Part shown: in pieces, positions 47,174-54,960 of the stretch | How the letters are laid out: every line of letters begins with the position of its first letter | How positions within the stretch are numbered: position 1 is the first letter of the stretch | Assembly (NCBI GenBank): GCA_031291175.1 | Contig: JARLJO010000022.1 | Span: forward strand, 30,786-94,785 | Direction: 5' to 3' | DNA length: 64,000 nt | DNA from: Gammaproteobacteria bacterium | GTDB taxonomy: Bacteria > Pseudomonadota > Gammaproteobacteria > DSM-16500 | Notes under the pieces: generated by a model | Databases searched by the model: none | Seen by the model: the letters and a program-made list of their open reading frames with translations, nothing else | Told to the model about the DNA's origin: nothing | Made by a program: the position numbers and the translations under genes

Positions 47174-47913
47174 ATAAACTTTCGATTATGGCTAAGACTG
47201 TTATCATAACAATGAGTATGGTTGGGATAGCTTATGCTGATAAAGATTTCGCCCATCATTCATTATTAAATAGTTGGACGGGATTTTATGTTGGTGCGAA
47301 TGCGGGAGTTATGTTTAACAATGCCCAATTAAAATCACAACAGTTAGGTTTTACTGACCCGAATGACACTTGCAATGCCAGTTCAAATTTGTCAAGTTTC
47401 TTTCCGGGTATACAATTGGGGTATATGCATCAATTTTCTAGCTACTTTGTTTCAGGCATAGAAGCTAATATCACCCTTAACACTAAACAAAAAGATACGT
47501 TAGGTTGTACGAGCGCCTATAGTAATACCATTTATGATCGGTTCTCATTTAGGAATCAGTTACAAAGTTCTATCAAGGGTAGACTGGGTCGTGCTCTGAA
47601 TTGGAATAAAAGCGTTATTCTTCCATATTTAACCGCTGGAGTTAGCTTTGCCAATGTAGGATTGACATACAGAAACGAAGGAGGCGATTATTATTCCAAA
47701 AATACTACTTCGCCGGGTTGGCTAATAGGCGCAGGTATTGAATGGGCTTTTAGCCAAAATTGGTCATTACGCGCAGAATATTCTTATGCAGATTATGGAA
47801 ATGCTATCAACCTGAACATACCTGGTGTTTATGGTTTATTAGATCCTAATGGTAGTGCTCATGCTAATCTGAGTTCCAATAACGTCGTTGTGTCGATTAA
47901 TTATTGGATTTAA
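47170..47913 (+). CDS. Small outer-membrane beta-barrel protein
   Basis: A 247-residue outer-membrane protein. The signal peptide is MNKLSIMAKTVIITMSMVGI with cleavage near AYA. WTGFYVGANAGVMFNNAQL is the first strand of the Omp25/OmpA-like porin fold; alternating hydrophobic strands follow (KGRLGRALNWNKSVILPYLT, then AGVSFAN, LIGAGIEWAF, WSLRAEYSYADYG) up to VVVSINYWI. An eight-stranded barrel is likely. Overlap with the preceding passenger-like gene is ATGA, so the two are made together and may interact. The C-terminal residue is Ile rather than the usual Phe or Trp. Confidence 0.85.
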   Translation: MNKLSIMAKTVIITMSMVGIAYADKDFAHHSLLNSWTGFYVGANAGVMFNNAQLKSQQLGFTDPNDTCNASSNLSSFFPGIQLGYMHQFSSYFVSGIEANITLNTKQKDTLGCTSAYSNTIYDRFSFRNQLQSSIKGRLGRALNWNKSVILPYLTAGVSFANVGLTYRNEGGDYYSKNTTSPGWLIGAGIEWAFSQNWSLRAEYSYADYGNAINLNIPGVYGLLDPNGSAHANLSSNNVVVSINYWI

Positions 47914-48124
47914 TAATTAGAGCGGCAATTTTGTTTAGCCTCTTTATTCTTTTTATCTCGTAAAAATCCGCCAGCCTGCATTATATTCTTAGAAGTGTTA
48001 TGCCGTTGGGCTCGTGGATTTTTCAGAATACTTGGATAAGGCTCTAAAAATATAAATTCATTATTGTTAAACTGTATGAAAACATTATCCACGTTAATAT
48101 TTGACACCAAACCTTAATTTAGCC

Positions 48125-49546
48125 ATGACCGAAAAAATATTAACAGCTCTTCTTTTGTTTATCGCAATCGCTTTCTTTGCGCCTGCCTGGGCTAATGACC
48201 GTCGGGATATGATTGCCTATTTGATTCCAATTAGTGTTACACCCTCGGCTGTTCCAAACGCCTCATTATTAGAAAATGATCCTGGCGACTGGCATGAGGA
48301 TGTCCCCGGGCTCATGCACCATATCACGATTGCAGATCTGCCGCCGCCGTATAGCACAACCTCAGCAGGCAATGCCCCTAATATCATCAAAAGACCAAAG
48401 AGTACCAGCCTTTCGGTATTACCTGGATTTACGGTTAAATTGTTTGCCAAAGGCTTACAGAATCCGCGCATCATCAGGGTGGCGCCCAACGGCGATATAT
48501 TCGTCGCTGAAACGCGCATGAAACGTATCCGGGTCTTGCGGGCTGCTGATGGCGCCGATACACCGTCCATTGATAAAATTTTTGCTGATGGCTTAGACCG
48601 TCCCTTTGGTATTGCCTTTTATCCGTTAGGGAATGATCCGCAATGGATTTATATTGCTAATAATAATTCAGTGGTGCGTTATCCTTACCATAATGGTGAC
48701 CTTCAAGCCCAAGGCTCACCGCAAATTATCGTGCCAACACTTTGCGACAGTCGCAGCGGGCATTCGACGCGTGATATCGCTTTTTCATTGGATGGCCAGC
48801 GCTTGTTTATTCAAGTGGGTTCTGGTTCGAATGTAGCGGAAGGCTTGAGCCGCAAAAATCCTCAAGAAATTCAAGCGTGGGAGTCTGCTCATGGAAAGGG
48901 AGCGGCTTGGGATAATGAAACCAATCGTGCTGATATCTTGGTGACCGACCCTGAAGGCAAAACACCTTTACATGCCTTTGCCACTGGCATCCGCAATGGC
49001 GCAGGCATTGCCATTGATCCCGGCACCGGCGAGTTATGGGCATCCACTAATGAGCGCGATGGGCTAGGTGATGACTTGGTTCCAGATTATGTCACCCATG
49101 TGAAAGAAGGCGGCTTTTATGGCTGGCCTTGGTATTACATGGGAGGCAACATCGATCCACTGCATCTCGGCGAGCGCCCGGATTTGGCCCATCATGTGAT
49201 TGATCCAGACGTTCCTTTCCAATCCCATTCCGTGCCTTTGGAAATGGTTTTTTATAAGGCCACAAGTGGTTCAGCCACTTTCCCATTGGACTATCAAGGA
49301 GATGTTTTTGTGGCTATGCACGGTTCATGGAATAAAACCCATCGCACGGGCTACAAGGTAGTGCGTGTTCATCTTAATCATGGTGTGGCTGATGGCACAT
49401 ATGAGGATTTTTTAACAGGTTTTGTTGTGGATAATGAGCGTGTATGGGGTAGACCTGTAGGTGTGGCTGTTGCCCACGATGGCGCCTTACTTGTTAGCGA
49501 AGACGGCAATGACACCATTTGGCGTATTGCCTACCATGTTAAGTAA
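48125..49546 (+). CDS. Sorbosone-dehydrogenase-like exported beta-propeller protein
   Basis: A 473-residue protein of the glucose/sorbosone dehydrogenase superfamily. The signal peptide is MTEKILTALLLFIAIAFFAPAWA. Propeller blades include PGFTVKLFAKGLQNPRII, RPFGIAFYP, SGHSTRDIAFSLDG, FATGIRNGAGIAIDPGTGEL, NERDGLGDDLVPDYVTHV, GGFYGWPWYYMGG and FVAMHGSWNKTHRTGYKV. Related proteins use PQQ to oxidise aldoses or sorbosone in the periplasm; several have no proven activity. ATG 48125 places the signal correctly; the TTG at 48101 is not needed. Convergent overlap of 8 bases with the next gene. Confidence 0.88.
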   Translation: MTEKILTALLLFIAIAFFAPAWANDRRDMIAYLIPISVTPSAVPNASLLENDPGDWHEDVPGLMHHITIADLPPPYSTTSAGNAPNIIKRPKSTSLSVLPGFTVKLFAKGLQNPRIIRVAPNGDIFVAETRMKRIRVLRAADGADTPSIDKIFADGLDRPFGIAFYPLGNDPQWIYIANNNSVVRYPYHNGDLQAQGSPQIIVPTLCDSRSGHSTRDIAFSLDGQRLFIQVGSGSNVAEGLSRKNPQEIQAWESAHGKGAAWDNETNRADILVTDPEGKTPLHAFATGIRNGAGIAIDPGTGELWASTNERDGLGDDLVPDYVTHVKEGGFYGWPWYYMGGNIDPLHLGERPDLAHHVIDPDVPFQSHSVPLEMVFYKATSGSATFPLDYQGDVFVAMHGSWNKTHRTGYKVVRVHLNHGVADGTYEDFLTGFVVDNERVWGRPVGVAVAHDGALLVSEDGNDTIWRIAYHVK

Positions 49547-50855
49547 CAAGCCCTATGTGCATTTCAAATAACGTACTATGAACGCTGCCGCTGGAGCTTC
49601 TCTGAACCTTCATGGCAAGAACGTTTCCATTCGGCAAAAAATCTGGAAACACAATGTATTCGTTCTTTGCCTCTGAAACAGTCATCAATAGAGTCAATGA
49701 TTTGGTTTTCAGATTATAGACATAAGCGTTGATGGCATCACCGTCTTTCGTTACAAAGGCAACTTGATCTCCATCATGACTAAAGGCCACTTTACCCGTT
49801 TTGAATCCCAAGTCTTGAACAAGCTTGCATTCAGCGCCTGAGGCACCGATGGAAACAATTTTCGTAAACGCATCCCCATTAGAATGGCCCCCAAGCATTA
49901 AACCATTTTTAGAAAGCATGGGAAGTGAAAGAGGAAAGCCCTTACAAACAGTTTTAGGTTGGTTTTCAGGAGTGATATCTCCAGTTTCTTTATTAAGAGA
50001 ATAATCTCGAAAACCAACCGCTGCAATCCATGCTGTTGCAACCCTATAGGTTCGTATGCTTTGGGAGTCATTCACAATTCCAATGGATTGATATTCATCT
50101 TTCATATTGGGATCTGAAAAATCAGGCTGTAAGTTCGTGGCATTATGGGGATCAGCCCAGATTTTTGCTAAAGAGAAGAATCTTAGAGGAGCGGGAATAG
50201 TTAAAAACTGGGCGTCAGGAGTTGGAACACTGTCGAACTGCCCGGGCGTCATAAATTCGGTTCCAGTTTTGCGATTGAAAAAATAAACTTGTTTGGATGC
50301 ATGATAGGTAACCCAGTCATTATTGATGGGTTTAAAATAATATGCGATATTTTCCCTCGGAATAGGCGTTTCCAGTATTATATTCGCGGTGTGAAAATGA
50401 TGTACTACAAGTTGCGATTGAATTGTTTTCCTTGAGCTTTCGCACTGTTGGTCATAGAGGGAAATAATCTCTTGGTATCCTTTTAAACTTTTGTAGCCGG
50501 GGATTGCCGGCCCACAAGGATGGCCATTTTTATAGACAAGAATAATAGGAAAATGCAAAGGGACTCCAGCTGCCGAAGTATAAGATGCTGGAACCGCAAT
50601 AGGAATGGATTGACCTCCCCAGCTTCTTATAGGTTCTACAGGATCATTTAGCGGTTGCACCTCATAGCCCATGATTTTTGCCACTTCCAGAGTGTTTTTT
50701 AATCCTGGCATGGAAAGTGGCATACCTCCAGACACAAAGTAAAAAATAATTTTGGGATGTGTTGTAATGTCATGCTGAAAATCGCGGGAAGTATAGAGTG
50801 TATCTGCTATAGCCAGACGTGTTAAAAACAATAAAGCGATAATTGCGATTCTCAT
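49539..50855 (-). CDS. Exported protein with thioredoxin-like and propeller-like parts, unknown
   Basis: A 438-residue protein with a signal peptide (MRIAIIALLFLTRLAIA, cut before DTLY). Residues about 25-140 look like a thioredoxin-like fold without a C-x-x-C pair (KIIFYFVSGGMPLSMPG, then PIILVYKNGHPCGPAIPG and GYQEIISLYDQQC). Residues about 150-435 have repeated strand patterns as in TolB/WD40-like propellers (KVAFSHDGDQVAFVTKDGD). Function is not recognised. The 3' end overlaps that of the sorbosone-dehydrogenase-like gene by 8 bases. It probably works in the periplasm. Confidence 0.65.
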   Translation of the reverse strand: MRIAIIALLFLTRLAIADTLYTSRDFQHDITTHPKIIFYFVSGGMPLSMPGLKNTLEVAKIMGYEVQPLNDPVEPIRSWGGQSIPIAVPASYTSAAGVPLHFPIILVYKNGHPCGPAIPGYKSLKGYQEIISLYDQQCESSRKTIQSQLVVHHFHTANIILETPIPRENIAYYFKPINNDWVTYHASKQVYFFNRKTGTEFMTPGQFDSVPTPDAQFLTIPAPLRFFSLAKIWADPHNATNLQPDFSDPNMKDEYQSIGIVNDSQSIRTYRVATAWIAAVGFRDYSLNKETGDITPENQPKTVCKGFPLSLPMLSKNGLMLGGHSNGDAFTKIVSIGASGAECKLVQDLGFKTGKVAFSHDGDQVAFVTKDGDAINAYVYNLKTKSLTLLMTVSEAKNEYIVFPDFLPNGNVLAMKVQRSSSGSVHSTLFEMHIGLVT

Positions 50856-51302
50856 TATTTCCCCTGGCTCTACTGGTGGTCAAATTTGTTGGATTCGATC
50901 ATGATTGACAAAAGTAAAGTTACCATTTGATCAATTAGGAGATATTTTAAAGGCGGAGCACTTTCTACTTAGTGTTAGAGCATATATTCAATGGGGCCTT
51001 GAATATATAGATAAAATGATAACAATAGCAACATTTCCAGAATTCCAGTTCCCATAAAATACCTTAGGGCCGGATATTAAATTTGACACCCATCGTTACT
51101 GTGTGTGCAATTTTATGCTACCCTTACCGTGTGGGTTTCTAGTGGCAATACGCAATCCCGAAGTAACATGAAAAAGAAATAGGATTAAATCTGAACTTGG
51201 TGCATTCAATTATAATGTGTTAAATTCAGACCGGTGCGGAAACAATCATTTTAAAATTGATTGTGTGCTGTAATTATAAAAAACAAACAAAGAAGAGAAC
51301 TT
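50856..51302. other. Gene-free region with a palindrome
   Basis: About 450 bases. A 10-bp perfect inverted repeat (50982-50991 with 50999-51008) encloses a 7-base GC-rich loop. On the minus strand near 51060-51180 the translation of one frame ends HTVTMGVKFNIRP, reminiscent of an outer-membrane barrel C-terminus but with stops, perhaps a gene relic. AAGAGA at the right end serves the next gene. Confidence 0.4.
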
Positions 51303-51590
51303 ATGAGCGCTACAATTGACGGCCTTACAATTAATTACGAAGAAGATGGTGTTCTCAAGTCTAAAGAACTAGCCAAAGAAGTTTTAACAAAGGGTGCTTG
51401 GACCACGATAATTTTTCAATATCAAGATTGGGACCAAAAGCTAAATGATTACGGCCCAGTCAAATATTCCGTTCGCCGTTATCAAAAAAGTGCAGGGGAA
51501 TATAAATTTCGCTCCAAGTTTAATATCAGCAATGACAAACAGGCACTACAAATAGCTGAGATTCTTACAGGGTGGGCTAAACAATCTTAA
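51303..51590 (+). CDS. Small conserved-looking hypothetical protein
   Basis: A 95-residue soluble protein. It contains VLTKGAWTTIIFQYQDWDQ, then YGPVKYSVRRYQKSAGEY and SKFNISNDKQALQIAEIL. I recall uncharacterised proteobacterial proteins with this K-G-A-W-T-T and R-R-Y-Q-K pattern, but no function. ATG 51303 has AAGAGA 5 bases upstream; the upstream in-frame ATG at 51261 has none and is not used. Monocistronic. Confidence 0.7.
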   Translation: MSATIDGLTINYEEDGVLKSKELAKEVLTKGAWTTIIFQYQDWDQKLNDYGPVKYSVRRYQKSAGEYKFRSKFNISNDKQALQIAEILTGWAKQS

Positions 51591-51761
51591 TGGAAAAAAC
51601 GAGCCAAGCCTGATTCCGTGCTCATCTCTCTATTAATTAAGTGTTTATAGAAAAAATAAAAAACCAGGGTCAAACCCCAACCATATCATTCTCCGTTCCA
51701 AGCTCTGTCGTACTACAGTATCCAGAGCTCTCTCGAGCCAGGTGTTTCTATTGCTTGTCAT

Positions 51762-51795
51762 CGCGGACACGGCCTCCGGCCTTAGTCCGCGCTAC
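51762..51795 (-). repeat. Dispersed palindrome, copy A
   Basis: A 34-base imperfect palindrome: outer arms CGCGGAC/GTCCGCG and inner arms GGCC/GGCC. It is inverted relative to copy B, 31 bases further right, and is preceded by TTTCTATTGCTTGTCAT, also found beside copies C and D. Confidence 0.8.
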
Positions 51796-51826
51796 TTCAC
51801 TTTGGTACTTGCAATATGAGCCAATG

Positions 51827-51860
51827 GTAGCGCGGACTAAGGCCAAAGGCCGTGTCCGCG
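51827..51860 (+). repeat. Dispersed palindrome, copy B
   Basis: Same 34-base unit as copies A, C and D, here as GTAGCGCGGACTAAGGCC, AAA, then GGCCGTGTCCGCG, and followed by TTTCTATTGCT. Confidence 0.8.
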
Positions 51861-51917
51861 TTTCTATTGCTAGTATCCCGTCTCGAAAATAATCAATAGC
51901 TCTATCAATAAAGCCCT

Positions 51918-53045
51918 TCAACTTTTGTTCTGCAAAGAAGAGGGTAATGAAGTATATTGCTCGACATCATTATCTGCATCTCTGAAGTTGTCTCTAGCGG
52001 CACTTGCTAATTGACTAATACAGTGCGCCGAACCGGTATAAAAGCTATATCTATTATCGCTTATTTTTCGTATACCGTAGTCAAGAAGGCTCATTAATAG
52101 CAACAATACCGCTATAGGGTCAGGTTGAGGCTCTTTATCTGATGCATCAGAGGGTAGTTTTATTATCAGGACAGACAGGGTCATCATAAGCAGGAGAGAT
52201 TGAATCGATGGCGGAAATCCATTCCACACCCTGGGCATTTTATTTAAAGTATTTGCTGTGACTGAATAGGTGGCACGTACAGCACTCCCTGGCAAAGACA
52301 TTGTTGCATTTGCAAGCCTTGTTGCGGTTGCAATGAATGCCTGCTGGGCGTTTGACATTTTAGTTTTTGAATATTGATAAACTTTGTTTGGCACGCGAGA
52401 AATATCTTCTTGTGTAATGTTTTGTAAAACATTAAAGGCTTTACATATTTCTAATTCATCAATCGCTTGTTTTGTAGCTTGCACACCCAAGCTCAAAGAT
52501 ATGTAATTACCAGTCATAGAACCATAGATTCCAGCAATTGGCACCGCCAAAATGGGTGTAAGCATTAAATCAGATATTTTTCCTTTAAAACCGATATAAA
52601 TATTTTTTAATACAATAAATAATGTTAAAAAATGAATAGCGGCATCTTTATTGTCTATTGGATCAATATATCCAATAGCTTTTGCAAGAGATAACATTAA
52701 ATTGAGTTCGAGGCTTACATTACAAGCAATAACCATAGGATGGAAAATATAATTTTGCAGTTTCTTACTTGCAAAAAAGACATCATCTATCAGGCCGCAA
52801 TCGATTGCCCAGTGTAGGGCGCCAATTTCTGGTATAAACATCAATGATGCTCTAGCCGTATTATTTGTCACATCAAGAGATTGATCTTCACCATTGATAC
52901 AAGACTTGATTAGCTTATAAGCGGATTCTATGCTAGACGGCAACGTAGAAAGATAAAGAGCGCCATAAGTTATTACCATGGCTGAAAATGCAATTTTAGA
53001 TCGTGATTTTAAAATATTTTCTACATGTCGGTTTCTTTGAAACAT
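51918..53045 (-). CDS. Polytopic membrane protein, unknown
   Basis: A 375-residue protein with about six or seven hydrophobic segments (for example FSAMVITYGALYLSTL, HFLTLFIVLKNIYIG, MLTPILAVPIAGIYG, SIQSLLLMMTLSVLII, AVLLLLMSLLDYGI). A helical hydrophilic stretch with a Cys lies at 190-260. No recognised family. Preceded and followed by the palindromic repeats, inside the putative island. A small Legionella-type integral membrane effector is one possibility, without direct evidence. Confidence 0.55.
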   Translation of the reverse strand: MFQRNRHVENILKSRSKIAFSAMVITYGALYLSTLPSSIESAYKLIKSCINGEDQSLDVTNNTARASLMFIPEIGALHWAIDCGLIDDVFFASKKLQNYIFHPMVIACNVSLELNLMLSLAKAIGYIDPIDNKDAAIHFLTLFIVLKNIYIGFKGKISDLMLTPILAVPIAGIYGSMTGNYISLSLGVQATKQAIDELEICKAFNVLQNITQEDISRVPNKVYQYSKTKMSNAQQAFIATATRLANATMSLPGSAVRATYSVTANTLNKMPRVWNGFPPSIQSLLLMMTLSVLIIKLPSDASDKEPQPDPIAVLLLLMSLLDYGIRKISDNRYSFYTGSAHCISQLASAARDNFRDADNDVEQYTSLPSSLQNKS

Positions 53046-53252
53046 GTTGTTTTACTCGGCTAATGGGTGCAATGAAGCAAAAGATTATACTTATTAAATC
53101 TTAAGATATCGTTAAATGACGTAATATTTATTCTGAAATAACCGCCAATCTTGGCTCACCCTTCTTATCTCAAGGCGCTGATTTTTAATAAATTTTTATA
53201 GCACCTGAATTGACCTTTTAAGCGTTTCACCATTTAATTCTTTTGTTAGCTA

Positions 53253-53286
53253 GTAGCGCGGACTAAGGCCGAAGGCCGTGTCCGCG
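53253..53286 (+). repeat. Dispersed palindrome, copy C
   Basis: GTAGCGCGGACTAAGGCC, GAA, then GGCCGTGTCCGCG. Followed by a 17-base spacer (TTTCCGTTGCTTGTCAT) and inverted copy D. The 53046-53579 region holds no gene; C and D are its main content. Confidence 0.8.
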
Positions 53287-53303
53287 TTTCCGTTGCTTGT
53301 CAT

Positions 53304-53337
53304 CGCGGACACGGCCTCCGGCCTTAGTCCGCGCTAC
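53304..53337 (-). repeat. Dispersed palindrome, copy D
   Basis: Inverted partner of copy C; identical in sequence to copy A over 34 bases as far as I can read. Confidence 0.8.
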
Positions 53338-53579
53338 TTGTACACTGCCTGCAAGTCTCACAGTTTAAGCAATTACCATTTAATTTCTTCAATAAGATAT
53401 TTCTCTGTGACATAATAATAACAATTAACTATACTAATCTTATCTAGATACTTTTCCCTGTCTCACTCATCCCTGCATAACATAGACAATATCTGTCTAT
53501 GTCAATTCTTCCTGCTTAAATCAATTTCTTCATAAATAAACATAGCCGTTCGAATACTAATTCCAAGGAGTTGAAAATC

Positions 53580-54404
53580 ATGACGATCAAAGAACTGATA
53601 AACCCAAATGATTACGGGTTTAATTCCGCGCAAAAACCAGCGCCTGACATGCTGACGGTTGAGCAATCTCGCGTGATGCACGAAGTGCAGGCCGCATTTA
53701 TCATAGCTAAAAAGTTTCCGCGTAATGAGAGCGAAGTATTCGCTAAAATTATTAAAGCTTGCGAACGTCCCTTTCTTGCTGAACAAGCCATCTATGCATA
53801 CCCTAAGGGCGGAAAAAATGTGGAAGGTTGTAGCATTCGGCTCGCCGAAGTGCTTTTGCAATGTTGGGGTAATTCAGATGCTGGGATAGAAGAAATTTCT
53901 CAGGCCAATGGTGTTTCTATTGCGAAAGCGTATGCGATTGATTATGAAACAAATACCCGCATTACAAAGATTTTTCATGTGCCTCACGTTGTTGGAACGA
54001 GGCAAGGTGCAAAAAAGCTGGTTGATCCGCGCGATATTTATGAGCTGGTTGCAAGCCAGGGCGCTAGAAGAATGCGAGCTTGTATTCTGGCTATTATTCC
54101 AGGCGACATTGTGGATGCGGCCGTTGCCAAATGTAAGCTCACCATGGTTCACGGCGGCGAACCACTTACAGATAAATTACGCAAATTGGTCCTAAAGTTT
54201 GAAGAAGTGGGAGTGAGAGTGCCTCACCTTGAAAAACGCCTAAAACATTCTTTTGACATTACAACAGCTCAAGAAGCATCGGATCTTCAGGTGATATATA
54301 GATCGATTCGTGACGGTATGATGAGTCGGGGCGAATTTTTTGACCTTGGAAATACAACTGAAATAAATTCCAATGCGAATGAACTAACCTCAATTAAGTC
54401 ATAG
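53580..54404 (+). CDS. Phage-type protein of unknown function
   Basis: A 274-residue protein resembling a family seen in siphophage and prophage early regions: EVQAAFIIAKKFPRNE, then EGCSIRLAEVLLQCWGN, ISQANGVSIAKAYAIDYETN, FHVPHVVGTRQGAKKL, DPRDIYELVASQGARRMRAC and IPGDIVDAAVAKC. Its biochemical role is not known to me; a recombination-related part is sometimes suggested. ATG 53580 has AAGGAG 9 bases upstream and is preferred to the TTG three codons earlier. It lies 230 bases from the tRNA-Lys fragment, which supports a phage-derived or integrated element. Confidence 0.75.
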   Translation: MTIKELINPNDYGFNSAQKPAPDMLTVEQSRVMHEVQAAFIIAKKFPRNESEVFAKIIKACERPFLAEQAIYAYPKGGKNVEGCSIRLAEVLLQCWGNSDAGIEEISQANGVSIAKAYAIDYETNTRITKIFHVPHVVGTRQGAKKLVDPRDIYELVASQGARRMRACILAIIPGDIVDAAVAKCKLTMVHGGEPLTDKLRKLVLKFEEVGVRVPHLEKRLKHSFDITTAQEASDLQVIYRSIRDGMMSRGEFFDLGNTTEINSNANELTSIKS

Positions 54405-54634
54405 TAGAGTTAAGTCTCCCTGATTAACTTTTTACTTTATTGTACTTATTGAAAATTTAAGAATTTTAACTTGCCAATGTTCATATGACAGGGCAGAATA
54501 CACCCCAGCTGGAATGTGGAGACGATTGTAACCAATCTAGATCAGTCTTGCCTAGGTGTAAGATAGGTTCTAGTACGGTCGGCTCATCACAAGGTGCTGA
54601 TTTAAATGATTTTTAGTTTGCCTACTGATTTTTG

Positions 54635-54673
54635 ATCAATAGGTCGTTGGTTTGATCCCAACACAGCCCACCA
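54635..54673 (+). repeat. Partial tRNA-Lys 3' end (putative attachment-site copy)
   Basis: 39 bases matching 43082-43120 with two differences, ending in CCA. The upstream acceptor, D and anticodon 5' parts of a tRNA are absent, so it is not a functional gene. Same orientation as tRNA-Lys, hence a direct repeat. Confidence 0.85.
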
Positions 54674-54691
54674 TAAGTTTTTATCCTGATT

Positions 54692-54777
<86 letters not shown>

Positions 54778-54862
54778 TTCATTTGTAACTAGTTGAACTT
54801 GTTACGCAATAAGTCTTTATTTATAGTTTCATTACAGGGCAATTTTCATTATAATGCCACAA

Positions 54863-54898
54863 AAGGGACATCCTCAACGAGGAAGCCCCTTATTTTTT
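54863..54898 (+). terminator. Terminator-like hairpin between tRNA-Leu and tig
   Basis: AAGGG/CCCTT outer and TCCTC/GAGGA inner stems (54863-54891) followed by ATTTTTT. TATAAT lies at 54850-54855, just upstream, so the hairpin may end the tRNA transcript or attenuate a tig transcript started there. Confidence 0.6.
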
Positions 54899-54960
54899 AT
54901 GTGGAATTTTAAAGAAAAATTCATTTCTAGAATTATTTAAGTTATTTATTGAGGGTTACT

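Larger units (their letters stand above)
43121..54673. mobile_element. Putative tRNA-Lys-associated genomic island
   Basis: An 11.5-kb stretch bounded by the intact tRNA-Lys and a partial copy of its 3' end. It separates tRNA-Lys from tRNA-Leu, which would otherwise be consecutive in a tRNA run leading to tig. Contents are accessory: unknown, secreted and outer-membrane proteins, four copies of a palindromic repeat and a phage-type protein near the right border. I see no integrase, so the element would be immobile or mobilised in trans. Duplication of part of a tRNA by another route cannot be excluded. Confidence 0.55.

Noticed and set aside
51045..51180. Minus-strand outer-membrane-protein C-terminus relic (HTVTMGVKFNIRP)
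   Set aside because: Only about 13 residues look like a barrel end and stops occur just before; not enough to annotate as a pseudogene.
51641..51892. Plus-strand frame of 83 codons
   Set aside because: Runs through repeat copies A and B and reflects repeat sequence rather than a gene.
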